Source: Thalassobaculum sp965228445 (GTDB lineage: Bacteria; Pseudomonadota; Alphaproteobacteria; Thalassobaculales; Thalassobaculaceae). From it: DNA of 64,000 bases. The stretch covers positions 2,480,001 to 2,544,000 of the forward strand of contig OZ245813.1 of NCBI GenBank assembly GCA_965228445.1, in the 5' to 3' direction. Of this stretch, positions 16,492 through 26,819 are shown piece after piece. The notes under the pieces are model-generated. The model was given only the letters and a program-made list of their open reading frames with translations. It was not told the origin of the DNA and ran no database searches. Position 1 is the first letter of the stretch. Every line of letters begins with the position of its first letter. A program made the position numbers and the translations under genes.

Positions 16492-17571
16492 TTGACACGA
16501 TTGTATGATACCGAACTCCTGATAAGAGGAGCTCGGACGGAATTTATTGGTCGGGAAAACGATCGGGACGTGATGAGCCTGACGACAGAACCTTTTGACC
16601 GGCGGGTCGTTGCCTTGCGTCCCAGGGCAGTCAGCACCAATCCTGCGGTGGATTCCCCCCGGGAGCCGGTGCGCGCGCATGCCTGTACCGTGGTCGTCGT
16701 CTCCTACCGGACCGGTTCCGTTCTTCTGGAGAGCGTCGCCGCCGCCCTGCGGCAGGACGGGGTCCGGTCCGTGGTCCTGGTCGACAACGGCAACTCCGCG
16801 GAGACGCGGACCGCGATCGACGCCCTCGCCAGCGAGGACAAGCGGCTGATCGTCCTCCGCGGCCAGGGCAATGTGGGCTTCTCCCGCGGCTGCAATCTCG
16901 GCGTCCGATACGCCAAGACCGCCTATGTCCTGCTGCTGAACCCGGACTGCGTGCTGCGGCCGGGCGTGGTGAAGCGGGTCTTCTCCGTCTTCGACGACGC
17001 CCCCCAGGCGGCCATGGCGACGGTCCGGATCGAGAACCCGGACGGCAGCGAACAGCGCGGCGGCCGGCGCAACCTGATGACGCCGTGGACCTGCCTGGTG
17101 GAGCTGTTCCGCCTGGACCGGCTGATGCCGAACCACCCGCATTTCCAGCGCCTCAACCTCAACGAGGCGGAGCCGCTGGACAAGGTCACCGCGGTGCAGT
17201 GCATCTCCGGCGCGTTCATGATGATGCCGACCGAGACCTACAACGCGCTCGGCGGCATGGACGAGGACTACTTCCTGCACGTGGAGGACGTGGACCTCTG
17301 CATGCGGGTGGCCAAGTCCGGCCGGGAGATCCTCTATGTCCCGGACGCGGCCGTCACCCATGTGAAGGGCACCAGCCGGGTCTCGCCCTTCACCGTGGAA
17401 TGGCACAAGTCGGTCAGCGCCACGAAATACTTCCGCAAGCATTTCCGGCCGCAATACCCGGACCTGATGCTGCGGATCATCAGCGTGGCGATCTTCGCCC
17501 GGCTCGCCGTTCGGGCGGTGCCGATCACCCTGGCCTGGATCGGCGAGCGGCTGCGCCGCGGGCGCCCGTAG
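16492..17571 (+). CDS. glycosyltransferase family 2, rhamnosyltransferase-like
   Basis: The 359-residue GT-A enzyme carries TVVVVSYRTGSVLLESVAAA, the VVLVDNGNSAET nucleotide site, NVGFSRGCNLGVRYA and LLNPDCVL. The acceptor-side motif ISGAFMMMP..GGMDEDYFLHVEDVDLC is typical of WcaE/RfbN-type rhamnosyltransferases. TTG at 16492 is chosen because AGGAG precedes it by 4 nt; an ATG at 16573 is the main alternative and would remove 27 poorly conserved residues. It is divergent from rfbCBDA, so dTDP-rhamnose is a plausible donor. No membrane helix is evident except a weak hydrophobic stretch near the C-terminus. Confidence 0.88.
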   Translation: MTRLYDTELLIRGARTEFIGRENDRDVMSLTTEPFDRRVVALRPRAVSTNPAVDSPREPVRAHACTVVVVSYRTGSVLLESVAAALRQDGVRSVVLVDNGNSAETRTAIDALASEDKRLIVLRGQGNVGFSRGCNLGVRYAKTAYVLLLNPDCVLRPGVVKRVFSVFDDAPQAAMATVRIENPDGSEQRGGRRNLMTPWTCLVELFRLDRLMPNHPHFQRLNLNEAEPLDKVTAVQCISGAFMMMPTETYNALGGMDEDYFLHVEDVDLCMRVAKSGREILYVPDAAVTHVKGTSRVSPFTVEWHKSVSATKYFRKHFRPQYPDLMLRIISVAIFARLAVRAVPITLAWIGERLRRGRP

Positions 17572-17582
17572 CGCCCGGCGGG

Positions 17583-19484
17583 TCAGCCCCGCCAGCCGGC
17601 GAGAAACCCGCCGAGGATGGCGCGCAGCTTCGCCGCCCTGTCCGTCTCGTAGACCGCCGCCTTCCAGACATCGTACAGCGCCGCGGTGACGTCCCAGGCG
17701 ACCCAGGCCGGCACCGCGCCGGCAAACCGCCGCCACACCCGCACCCGGTTGCGGTGGATCAGCCGGCGGCGCCAGGCGGCATGGGTGTTCAGCGCCACCC
17801 TTCGGCCCAACACCTCGGTCTCGTGGAACTCGCCGAGCCGGTGGGTGAGCACCGCGTCGCCGATGCCGACGATCTCGAACCCGGCGCGGCGCAGGCGCAG
17901 GCTGAACTCGATATCGATGTAGTCGATGAAGAACGGCCCGGCCATCGGCCCGACCACGTCCAGCACCTCGCGGCGGATGAGGCTGCCCGAGGCGATGGCG
18001 AAGATCCCGTCCCGGACGACGGCCCCCGGCACCATGCGGCCCCGGCGCAGATCCCAGCCGGTGGCGCTGGACAGCAGATAGGGCTTCAGCGTGCCCTCCG
18101 CGTCGCTCAGCCGGGGCGACATCAGGCCCACCCGTTTCCGCTCCGACAGGGCCCGCCAGCCGTCGAGCAGGCGCGCCACCATGTCGGGCGCGGGCACGCT
18201 GTCGTCGTCCAGCAGCAGGATCCAGTCGCCCCCCTGCGACCGGGCGATCTCCAGCCCCTGGTTCTGCGCCGCCGCCAGGCCGAGATTCTCGTCGTTTTCG
18301 ATCAGAGTGAGCGCTGGCGCCGCGCCCGCCCGATCGCGCAGCCGCCGGCGCACGTTCTCGGAACTTCCGTTGTCCACCAGCACGACCCGGCTGCACTGGG
18401 CCAGGGCGGCCTCCAGGACGGCGTCCAGCCGATCGTCCGGCTCGTGGCTCACGATCACCGCAAAGACCGCCGCACCGTCCGACGCCCGCTCCGCGAGCCG
18501 GTCCGGCAGGTCCGCGAGCGGCCGGGCGTCGATCCCGCGGCGCAGGAAACGCAGCGGCGACCAGGTCATCGCGCCGAGCGCGCTTGCCTTGGCCGTCCGG
18601 GCGATCGCCGCCCGTTCCCGCACCGTCTCCGGAACCGCCCGCAGCGCTTCAAGCAGCGCCTTCCCCCGCGCCGCCGCGCCGCCGCGCAGCAGCCCGGCCG
18701 CCACGCCGGCCAGGGCGAGCGTGGCCATGAGCGGCGCGAAGACGAGCCCCGCCGCCGCCGGCATGCCGCGCAGGTAGGTCCAGACCCGGTTCCGGGTGGC
18801 GTGACGCAGCACGAAGGCCGAGGAGGTCGAGCCCGAACCCACGTGGCGCACGATCGCCCAGGGGGTGATCACCGACCGCCAGCCGGCCCGCCGCAGCCGC
18901 AGGGCGAGGTCCACGTCCTCGTAGTAGCAGAAGAACCGCTCGCAGAAGCCGCCCACCGCCTCGAACGCCTCGCGCCGGTACAGCGCCGCGGCGGCGCAGG
19001 GGCCGAAAACCTCGCTCTCGGCCACCGGCACGGCGAGCCCGCCCTTGCCGCCCCGCCAGGCCGCTCCCCAGGGCGCGTAGGGGTCGCCCATTCCGTCGAG
19101 CCGGTCGGGGTCCTCGTGGCTGAGCTGCACCGAGGCGATGCTCCCGGCCTCCGGGTGGCGCTCGGCGGCGGCGATCAGCGCGTCCAGCCAGCCGGGTTCC
19201 GCGAAGGCGTCGGGATTGAGCGTGACAAGATAGCGGCCCCGCGCCGAGCGGGCGGCCAGGTTGTTGCCGGCGGCGAATCCGAGATTGTCGGGCGAGCGGA
19301 CAAGGGTCAGCCAGTCGTAGCGGGGGATCGATTCCACCGCGCCGTCCGTCGACGCATTGTCGACCAGGATCGCCTCGAAATCGCGCCGGGTCTGCCGGTC
19401 GAGCGCCTCCAGGCAGCGGCCGAGATCCGGGCCGGACTGGTAGGCGACGATCAGAATGGAGGCGACAGGGGAAGATGCAGGCAC
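17583..19484 (-). CDS. tandem double GT2 glycosyltransferase
   Basis: The 633-residue protein contains two complete GT2 modules. The first spans about residues 7-230 (SILIVAYQSGPDLGRCL, ILVDNASTDGA, LNPDAFAEPGW, FFCYYEDVDLALRLRRAGW). The second spans about 338-590 (VFAVIVSHEPDDRLDAVL, VVLVDNGSSENV, ILLLDDDSVPAPDM, FFIDYIDIEFSLRLRRAGF). A hydrophobic stretch at about 240-265 separates them. Both modules resemble rhamnosyltransferases, so one protein may add two successive sugars. The frame stays open to 19673 with several GTGs; the GTG at 19482-19484 is chosen just before the first beta strand. It is convergent with the GT2 gene at 16492, 11 bp apart. Confidence 0.85.
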   Translation of the reverse strand: MPASSPVASILIVAYQSGPDLGRCLEALDRQTRRDFEAILVDNASTDGAVESIPRYDWLTLVRSPDNLGFAAGNNLAARSARGRYLVTLNPDAFAEPGWLDALIAAAERHPEAGSIASVQLSHEDPDRLDGMGDPYAPWGAAWRGGKGGLAVPVAESEVFGPCAAAALYRREAFEAVGGFCERFFCYYEDVDLALRLRRAGWRSVITPWAIVRHVGSGSTSSAFVLRHATRNRVWTYLRGMPAAAGLVFAPLMATLALAGVAAGLLRGGAAARGKALLEALRAVPETVRERAAIARTAKASALGAMTWSPLRFLRRGIDARPLADLPDRLAERASDGAAVFAVIVSHEPDDRLDAVLEAALAQCSRVVLVDNGSSENVRRRLRDRAGAAPALTLIENDENLGLAAAQNQGLEIARSQGGDWILLLDDDSVPAPDMVARLLDGWRALSERKRVGLMSPRLSDAEGTLKPYLLSSATGWDLRRGRMVPGAVVRDGIFAIASGSLIRREVLDVVGPMAGPFFIDYIDIEFSLRLRRAGFEIVGIGDAVLTHRLGEFHETEVLGRRVALNTHAAWRRRLIHRNRVRVWRRFAGAVPAWVAWDVTAALYDVWKAAVYETDRAAKLRAILGGFLAGWRG

Positions 19485-19623
19485 GGTCGCGGATCGCTCG
19501 CTCGAAAATCGGAGGCCCACCCTACCACGCCCGGCGGCCGGCGCGAGCGTCCCCGGACTTGACAGGCCGGGGGTCGGACGGGCCAATGCGCCACCTTCTG
19601 ATCGAGCCGACCCATAGGACGCA

Positions 19624-20766
19624 ATGACCCGCATCGTTTCGCGTTTCCCGCTGCCCCCGATGAGCCTCGGCACCGAGCGCTACCTCACGGTCCATACCTA
19701 CGGCGATCCGGACGCCTCGCCGAAGGTCTACATCCAGGCCGCGACCCATGCCGGCGAACTCGCCGGCTCCCTCGCCCTGCACCATCTGATCCGGCGCCTG
19801 GACGCCGCCGAGCACGAGCTGCTCGGCCATATCATGCTGGTGCCGATCGCCAATCCGATCGGCCAGTCCCAGGTCATGCGCGGCACCCTGTCCGGGCGGT
19901 TCGCCGAGGTCGACGGGTCCAACTTCAACCGCGGGTTCCCCGATATCGCCGCCGAGGTCGCCAACGCCGTGCGCGGCAGGCTGACCGACGATTCCGCGTC
20001 CAACGTGGTGCTGGTCCGCGAGGTGATCGCCGACATCCTGGCCGAGCAGGCGAGCATGGCGGAGACCGAGATCGACTACCTGCGGATCACCCTGATGCGG
20101 CTGGGCTGCGACGCCGACCTGGTCCTCGACCTGCACTGCGAGGAGGAGGGGCTGGTGCATCTCTACCTCGACACCATGCACTGGCCCCAGGCCGGCGACC
20201 TGCCCCGCCTGCTGGGCAGCGAGGTCACCCTGCTGACCAACCCGACCGGGGCGATGTCCTACGACGAGGCGCTGACGACGCCATGGCGCGTCCTCGACGA
20301 GGAACTGGGGGCCGCCGGCATGCGCGACGGCTGCCTGTGCTCGACCGTGGAGCTGCGCGGCGCCGGCGACGTGGGCGACGCGCTGGCCGAAGAGGATGCC
20401 GACCGGATGTACCGGGCGCTGCAGCGCTACGGCATCATCGCCGGCGGCGAGGATCTGGAGATCGACACCAAAGCCCCCGTCCGTGCGGTACCGGTGGAAG
20501 GCATGGAGCGGGTCCAGGCGCCGACACCGGGCATCATCACCTTCCGGGTCCAGCTCGGCGCCGAGGTGACCGAGGGCCAGCCGATCGCCGACCTGATCGA
20601 CCCGACCGCCGACGACCCGGCCGAGGGCCGCACCGAACTGTTCGCTGAGAGCGACGGCATCGTCTATGCCCGCCGCATCCAGCGCTTCGCCCATACCGGC
20701 GCCACGGTGGCGAAGATCGCCAGCAACCGGCCGGTCACGGTGACGTCGAGCCACCTCACGGACTGA
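19624..20766 (+). CDS. succinylglutamate desuccinylase/aspartoacylase-family deacylase
   Basis: The 380-residue zinc-dependent M14-like protein has the AstE/AspA signature. The HxxE pair is in AATHAGELAGSLALHHL, and the third ligand region is DLVLDLHCEEEG. The C-terminal beta domain (TPGIITFRVQLGAEVTEGQPIADLID) resembles a biotinyl/lipoyl-like fold seen in longer members. These enzymes remove acyl groups from N-acyl amino acids; the ligand here is unknown. No ast pathway genes are adjacent. A strong bidirectional terminator follows. Confidence 0.88.
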   Translation: MTRIVSRFPLPPMSLGTERYLTVHTYGDPDASPKVYIQAATHAGELAGSLALHHLIRRLDAAEHELLGHIMLVPIANPIGQSQVMRGTLSGRFAEVDGSNFNRGFPDIAAEVANAVRGRLTDDSASNVVLVREVIADILAEQASMAETEIDYLRITLMRLGCDADLVLDLHCEEEGLVHLYLDTMHWPQAGDLPRLLGSEVTLLTNPTGAMSYDEALTTPWRVLDEELGAAGMRDGCLCSTVELRGAGDVGDALAEEDADRMYRALQRYGIIAGGEDLEIDTKAPVRAVPVEGMERVQAPTPGIITFRVQLGAEVTEGQPIADLIDPTADDPAEGRTELFAESDGIVYARRIQRFAHTGATVAKIASNRPVTVTSSHLTD

Positions 20767-20779
20767 GCGCTCCGCGACG

Positions 20780-20815
20780 AAAAAGCCCGCCCCGGACGCA
20801 CCGGAGCGGGCTTCT
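20780..20815. terminator. bidirectional Rho-independent terminator
   Basis: The core AAGCCCGC..GCGGGCTT forms a GC-rich stem with an inner CCGG pair around a short loop. It is flanked by AAAAA on the left and TTCT on the right. It lies between the convergent AstE-like gene and speE and can serve both. Confidence 0.85.
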
Positions 20816-20838
20816 GAATACGGTTCCTTGCGACCGGC

Positions 20839-21683
<845 letters not shown>

Positions 21684-21687
<4 letters not shown>

Positions 21688-22190
21688 ACCACCATGCCCC
21701 GACGGTGATCGCCGACATTGACGCGCTCGGGCTCGAAAGCCTCCTTCAGCACGTCGATCGCCTTGTGCGGCTGCGCGTCGCCGCACATGAACACGTCGAA
21801 CGCCGCGTAGTCGCATTCCGGCCAAGTGTGGACGGAGATGTGGGACTCGGCGAGCACGGCCACGCCCGACACGCCGCCGTTCGGCGAGAAGTGGTGCAGG
21901 TGGATGTGCAGCAGGGTCGCACCGGCCTCGGTCACGCACTTCTTCAGCGCGGTCTCGATATGCTCGATGTCGTCGAGCCGGGACGCGCCCCAAAGGTCGA
22001 TGATGAGATGGGTGCCGGCGAAGGTCAGACCGTCGCGCTTGACGAAGTGGTCGAAGCGTTCGTCCGAACTACTGAAACCCGTGGAGGGAAGCCGGATGAC
22101 ATTGTCGTCGCTGTGACGACGGGCGGATTCGTCCTGGAATTCGCTCGGCTGAGTGGCCGAGTCCATCCCCAATTTGGCGGTGAGTTCCAT
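21684..22190 (-). CDS. speD: S-adenosylmethionine decarboxylase proenzyme
   Basis: The 168-residue proenzyme cleaves itself at Glu115-Ser116 (AESHISVHTWPE) to make the pyruvoyl cofactor, then decarboxylates SAM for SpeE. FAGTHLIIDLWGA and the Cys/Asp segment of ECDYAAFDVFMCGD match the prokaryotic class. The N-terminus is about 45 residues longer than minimal SpeD proteins and polar. The ATG at 22188-22190 is supported by a GGAGGAGTGAG Shine-Dalgarno. speD is first in the speD-speE operon and is preceded by a long structured leader. Confidence 0.94.
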
Positions 22191-22286
22191 TGTCTCACTC
22201 CTCCTAACCAGAAGATTGACCCAGCTACCCTTAGACCCTCCACCCCCATGGACCACGAGGGGCCCTACGGGACGAGCGGAATGGGC

Positions 22287-22545
22287 AGACAAGAAAACCC
22301 ACCCCACAGGGGGCGGGCATCACGAATATTCGCCGGTTTGGACCCCACCCTCAGCCGAGGGCATGGCGATCATCGTGTAGGCAGTGCGTCGAGTCACCTC
22401 CGTAGGGGCTACGCCCCTGACGCTGAACCATGGACCTCCGATCTCCACCATCGGCCCAAAAAGAAAGGCCCGGATCCGTGGGGCACCCGCCCCGCCGTTT
22501 CCCGGCCCGCCTTCTGGAGCGGAACATGGAGACGAACGGCCCATG
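22287..22545 (-). promoter_or_regulatory. speDE leader with Rho-independent terminator and candidate leader ORFs
   Basis: On the minus strand, an 8-bp stem (CCCGCCCC..GGGGTGGG, one G-U) with loop CTGT and then TTTTCTTGT forms a terminator at 22287-22317, about 100 nt before the speD start. Upstream, AGGGGC-GTA-GCCCCT makes a tight hairpin at about 22403-22417. A 26-codon ORF (22351-22431) begins 3 nt after GGAGG. A second ORF starting ATG at 22371-22373 ends with a TGA at 22320-22322, just before the terminator stem. This is the layout of an attenuator or riboswitch. An independent small RNA that ends here is the alternative. No known riboswitch consensus was recognised. Confidence 0.5.
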
Positions 22546-22647
22546 GGTCAAGGAGATTCGTAGGGGTTTGGGGGGTATGTCGGGCTTGACCCCCGCGCAT
22601 GGCTCGGGGCTAGCTTTCAGGGAATAAAACGCACGAGGAAGACGTCT

Positions 22648-23286
22648 ATGCCGATCGACCTTTGGCTCGCCTTCGTCACCGCCTCCCTGGCGATTCTGCT
22701 GCTGCCCGGGCCGACAACCATGCTGATCGTCGGCTACGCGCTCGGCGACGGACGCCGCGCGGCGTTCGGCGCGATGGGCGGAGTGCTGCTCGGCGATCTG
22801 GCGGCCCTGAGCATCTCCGCCATCGGCCTCGGCGCCCTCCTCACCAGCTCGGCCCTGGTCTTCACCGTGATGAAGGTCGCCGGCGCCGCCTATCTGATCT
22901 GGCTCGGGATCAAGATGTGGCGGGCGCCGGTCGATCCCGACGCCGTCGACGCGGCCCGGGCCGATGCCGCCACCGACCGGACCAGGGGGCGCCGCCGGGC
23001 GCTGCACGGCTTCGTCGTCACCACCCTCAATCCGAAGCTGATCGCCTTCTTCATCGCCTTCCTGCCGCAGTTCATGACGCCCGAGGCGCCGGTCCTGCCG
23101 CAGCTTCTGGTGCTGGCGCCGACCTTCCTCGGCGTCTCCGTCCTCACCAACAGCCTCTATGCCCTGGCCGCCGGCGCGGCGCGGGAGCGGCTGCGCTCGC
23201 CCCGGGCGCTGACGGCGATCAACCGGGTCGGCGCGAGCTGCCTGATCGGCGCCGGGGTCCTGACCGCCGCCCTGAGGCGCTCGTGA
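22648..23286 (+). CDS. LysE family translocator
   Basis: The 212-residue inner-membrane protein has six hydrophobic segments. It has the LysE/RhtB pattern: LLLPGPTTMLIVGYALGDGRRAAFGAMGG near the start, then AGAAYLIWLGIKMWR, and NPKLIAFFIAFLPQF in the fourth helix region. It probably exports an amino acid or related metabolite. GAGGAAG lies upstream of the ATG. Its stop overlaps the GTG of the next gene, so the lipoprotein gene is translationally coupled. Confidence 0.93.
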   Translation: MPIDLWLAFVTASLAILLLPGPTTMLIVGYALGDGRRAAFGAMGGVLLGDLAALSISAIGLGALLTSSALVFTVMKVAGAAYLIWLGIKMWRAPVDPDAVDAARADAATDRTRGRRRALHGFVVTTLNPKLIAFFIAFLPQFMTPEAPVLPQLLVLAPTFLGVSVLTNSLYALAAGAARERLRSPRALTAINRVGASCLIGAGVLTAALRRS

Positions 23287-23960
23287 GGACAGCCCCGCTT
23301 CTGCTGCTGCTCGGCTTCCTGCTCGGCGCCTGCCAGACCGCCGCAGTCCGCGACGACCGCTTCGTGCGGTTCTTCGACGAACTGACCTTCGGCAGCGGGA
23401 CCGACGGCGCCGCCGACAAGCGCCCGGCCCTGCGCCGATGGGAAGGCCCGCTGGTCTGGTCGGCGGAGGGGTCGGAGGCGTTCCGCAAGATCGTCGCCGC
23501 GCGGCTGGGCGGCATCGCCGGCGTCGCAGGGCGCGCCGCCGAGCAGCGCTCCGGCGACGGGCCGATCCGGATCACTCAGGACCCGGCGGGCACCACCTAT
23601 CCCGTCCAGCACAACCTGACCTCCTGCTACGTCCGGCTGGTCTATGCCGGCGACCAGATCATCCGGGCCCGGATCCGCATCGCCGAGGACGCGCCCGACC
23701 GCATCGTCCGCTGCGTCGACCACGAGTTGATGCACGCGCTCGGCTTCCGCTTCCATTCCGCGGCCATCGCCTCGGTGATGAGCCCGCTGCATACCCAGGA
23801 CCGGCTTAGCCGCTGGGACATCATGGCGATCCGCGCCCTGATGTCGGAGCGCCTGACCGCCGGCACCTCCCGGCAGACCGCGCTGGCCGAGGTCGAACGG
23901 CTGTTGCCCGACCTCCGCGCCTTCGCCGATGCCGATACCAGCGGCCTGCGGGCCGACTGA
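23283..23960 (+). CDS. DUF2927 domain lipoprotein with HExxH-like motif
   Basis: The 225-residue protein starts with GTG overlapping the LysE stop by 4 nt. A lipoprotein signal ends in the lipobox LLGAC (Cys about residue 17). The DUF2927 domain follows, with the conserved HELMHALGFRFHS motif, a plausible zinc-binding HExxH-type centre, and the nearby ASVMSPLH. The family is predicted to be metallopeptidase-like but has no assigned substrate. It should sit in the inner or outer membrane facing the periplasm. Confidence 0.85.
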   Translation: MRTAPLLLLLGFLLGACQTAAVRDDRFVRFFDELTFGSGTDGAADKRPALRRWEGPLVWSAEGSEAFRKIVAARLGGIAGVAGRAAEQRSGDGPIRITQDPAGTTYPVQHNLTSCYVRLVYAGDQIIRARIRIAEDAPDRIVRCVDHELMHALGFRFHSAAIASVMSPLHTQDRLSRWDIMAIRALMSERLTAGTSRQTALAEVERLLPDLRAFADADTSGLRAD

Positions 23961-23984
23961 CCCGTAACCGATTGAGAGGATCCG

Positions 23985-24572
23985 ATGAGACAGTTTCTCG
24001 CCGCCTTCACCCTCGGTCTCCTTGCCCTGTCCCCCGCAATGTTCTCCGCCCTGCCCGCCGCGGCGGAGCAGGCCGGGCTGGACTGGCAGTCCGTCCGCGC
24101 GGACGAATCGAAGATCGTGATCGATCTGCCCGAGGCGAAGGGATACGGCATCTTCCTGCGCGCCATGAACGACAGCTTCAGCAGCACCTTCCACGTGGCC
24201 CGCTACAAGACCGACAAGTTCAAATTGGACCGGGCCATGCTGGTCTATCTGGAGCTGCAGCCGGGCTATCACTTCCGGTCCGCGCGCTCGACCGATCGGG
24301 TCCTGCGGTGGAAGGCGCTGCAGAACGCCGATATCGACCTCGGCCAGAAGCTGCGGCTGTCGACGCAGCGCGGCGCGCTCGACGTCCAGCGGTTCCGGCT
24401 CGACGACCGGGTGGAATGCGCCGCCCTGGCCCAGACCTGGGGCGGATCGGCGTCCGAGACCTCCTCGGCCGGCACCGAACAGCTCCTCGGCTACCTGTGC
24501 GAGGAAGAGGCCGGGGCCATCACCGAACAGCGGATCGCGACCGTCGCCCAGGCCATTCTGGTCCGCGACTGA
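23985..24572 (+). CDS. secreted hypothetical protein, paralog of the next gene
   Basis: The 195-residue protein has a clear Sec signal peptide (FLAAFTLGLLALSPAMFSALPAAA) cleaved near residue 27. The mature part starts with LDWQSVRADESKIVIDLPE and contains two Cys residues in ECAALAQTWG and LGYLCEEE, which could form a disulfide. The same landmarks occur in the following gene. No known domain is recognised. It lies 24 bp after the DUF2927 gene and probably shares its transcript. Confidence 0.8.
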   Translation: MRQFLAAFTLGLLALSPAMFSALPAAAEQAGLDWQSVRADESKIVIDLPEAKGYGIFLRAMNDSFSSTFHVARYKTDKFKLDRAMLVYLELQPGYHFRSARSTDRVLRWKALQNADIDLGQKLRLSTQRGALDVQRFRLDDRVECAALAQTWGGSASETSSAGTEQLLGYLCEEEAGAITEQRIATVAQAILVRD

Positions 24573-24690
24573 TCGGAGTCGCGGCTTGCACACGCCCGGC
24601 CGAACCGTTAAGGCCGGGGACACTTGGGGGTGGGTATGCGACCGGCGACGCACATATCGGTGCGGCGCCACCGAACGCTTGAGAGGAAGT

Positions 24691-25275
24691 ATGCTCGATA
24701 CCCTGAGACGCCTGTCCGTCGCCGCCGTCCTGGCGGTCGTCGTCGGCGCGGCCCTGTCCGCCGCCCCCGCATCCGCCCAATGGGCCAAGGTCCGCGGCGC
24801 CGATTCCAAGGTCCGCCTGACCCATCCGATCGTGGACAACACCCAGGCGACCTTCACCACCCGGCAGGAGGGCGGCACGCCAGCCGTCCAGCACGCCGCC
24901 ATGTACCAGTCGCCGGAGACCCGCCTGGCCCGCGCCCTGGTGGTCTACGAGGAAATCGCCAGCGGCGACCGGCTGCACAGCCCGGCCGACCCGGACCAGA
25001 TCGGCAACCTGATCGCCCAGACCCGCGCCGCCAAACCGGAATTCGGCGAGGCGTTCGACGTGCTCTCCGGCGAGCGGCAGTTCACGGTGCGCCGGTTCTC
25101 CAGCGGTGCCGACCTGTGCTTCGCCTTCACCCGCACCTGGGATCAGGGCAAGACCGAGATCGTGGAAGCGGGCAACCGCGCGACCTGGGGCTTCGCCTGC
25201 GCCAATCCGGAAGACGCGGTGGCCAACGACACCATCGCCGACGTGCTCGCCGGGCTGGACATCAACGACAGCTGA
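24691..25275 (+). CDS. secreted hypothetical protein, paralog of the previous gene
   Basis: The 194-residue protein begins MLDTLRRLSVAAVLAVVVG, a Sec signal ending near ASAQWAK. The mature N-terminus WAKVRGADSKVRLTHPI parallels WQSVRADESKIVIDLPE of the gene before. Both have an ALVVYEE / MLVYLEL strand, a Cys-containing CFAFTRTWD / CAALAQTWG, and a second Cys in WGFAC / LGYLC. AGAGGAAG precedes the ATG. A hairpin at 24595-24618 (CCCGGCC..GGCCGGG) separates it from its neighbour. Function unknown. Confidence 0.8.
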   Translation: MLDTLRRLSVAAVLAVVVGAALSAAPASAQWAKVRGADSKVRLTHPIVDNTQATFTTRQEGGTPAVQHAAMYQSPETRLARALVVYEEIASGDRLHSPADPDQIGNLIAQTRAAKPEFGEAFDVLSGERQFTVRRFSSGADLCFAFTRTWDQGKTEIVEAGNRATWGFACANPEDAVANDTIADVLAGLDINDS

Positions 25276-25302
25276 GGGTTAACCCGCCCACCCTACGACA
25301 CG

Positions 25303-25324
25303 GCTCCCGGACCGGTCCGGGAGC
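25303..25324. terminator. perfect palindrome between convergent genes, probable terminator
   Basis: GCTCCCGGACC is directly followed by its reverse complement GGTCCGGGAGC, an 11-bp perfect inverted repeat with no spacer. It lies 27 bp after the secreted protein stop and 23 bp from the ridA stop. No T-run follows, so it may work with Rho or as a cruciform or protein site. Confidence 0.5.
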
Positions 25325-25347
25325 GCGTGTCGACGGCGGCAAAGACC

Positions 25348-25746
25348 TCAGTCCGGCCGCTTCACCACCAAATCGATCTCCACCAGCGCGCCGCGCGCCA
25401 GGCCTGTCACCCCGATACAGGTGCGGGCCGGGCGGCGGTCCGCGGCGAAGTAGCGGGCATAGACCGCGTTCATCGCGGCGTAGTCGCGCTCGAACTCGGT
25501 GATGAAGACCCGGGCCTGGACCACATGCTCGAACCCGAGGCCGAGCCCGGCGAGCACCCGCTTCAGGTTCTCCATGGTCTTGACCGTCTGCGCCTCGACC
25601 CCGTCGGGCAGGGGGGCCGCATCGTCGTCCGGATCGGTGGCGAGCTGACCGGTGACCAGCACCCAGCCGTCGACCTCCACTGCATGACTGTACGGGGCCA
25701 CGGGCGCCGGCGCGCCCGCCAGCATGTGAAAGATCGGTGCGCTCAT
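25348..25746 (-). CDS. RidA/YjgF family protein
   Basis: The 132-residue protein has the Rid fold. The active-site Arg is in RPARTCIGVTGL and the Glu in LVEIDLVVK, with the canonical VEVDGWVLVTGQL strand at the start. RidA proteins deaminate reactive enamine/imine intermediates. It is the last gene of the DUF1289-bmt-ridA set, 17 bp after bmt. No PLP enzyme producing imines is adjacent, so its partner is unknown. Confidence 0.92.
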   Translation of the reverse strand: MSAPIFHMLAGAPAPVAPYSHAVEVDGWVLVTGQLATDPDDDAAPLPDGVEAQTVKTMENLKRVLAGLGLGFEHVVQARVFITEFERDYAAMNAVYARYFAADRRPARTCIGVTGLARGALVEIDLVVKRPD

Positions 25747-25763
25747 TCTCGGCTCCCCCGCAA

Positions 25764-26810
<1,047 letters not shown>

Positions 26811-26819
26811 CCGAGCCCC

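Noticed and set aside
16423..18396. Minus-strand open frame of 657 codons
   Set aside because: Covers the rhamnosyltransferase-like gene in antisense and the double GT2 gene out of frame; composition is not protein-like.
17085..19562. Plus-strand open frame of 825 codons
   Set aside because: Overlaps the GT2 gene in another frame and is antisense to the double GT2 gene.
22320..22544. 74-codon minus-strand ORF upstream of speD
   Set aside because: The N-terminal half is low complexity and no Shine-Dalgarno precedes its start. Only the shorter internal starts were kept as leader-ORF candidates.
22191..22560. 6S, SRP or RNase P RNA gene upstream of speD
   Set aside because: None of the conserved sequence blocks of these RNAs was recognised.
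22586..22616. Promoter for the lysE-like gene (TTGACC..TAGCTT)
   Set aside because: The 19-bp spacer and poor -10 match make it too weak to list as a feature.
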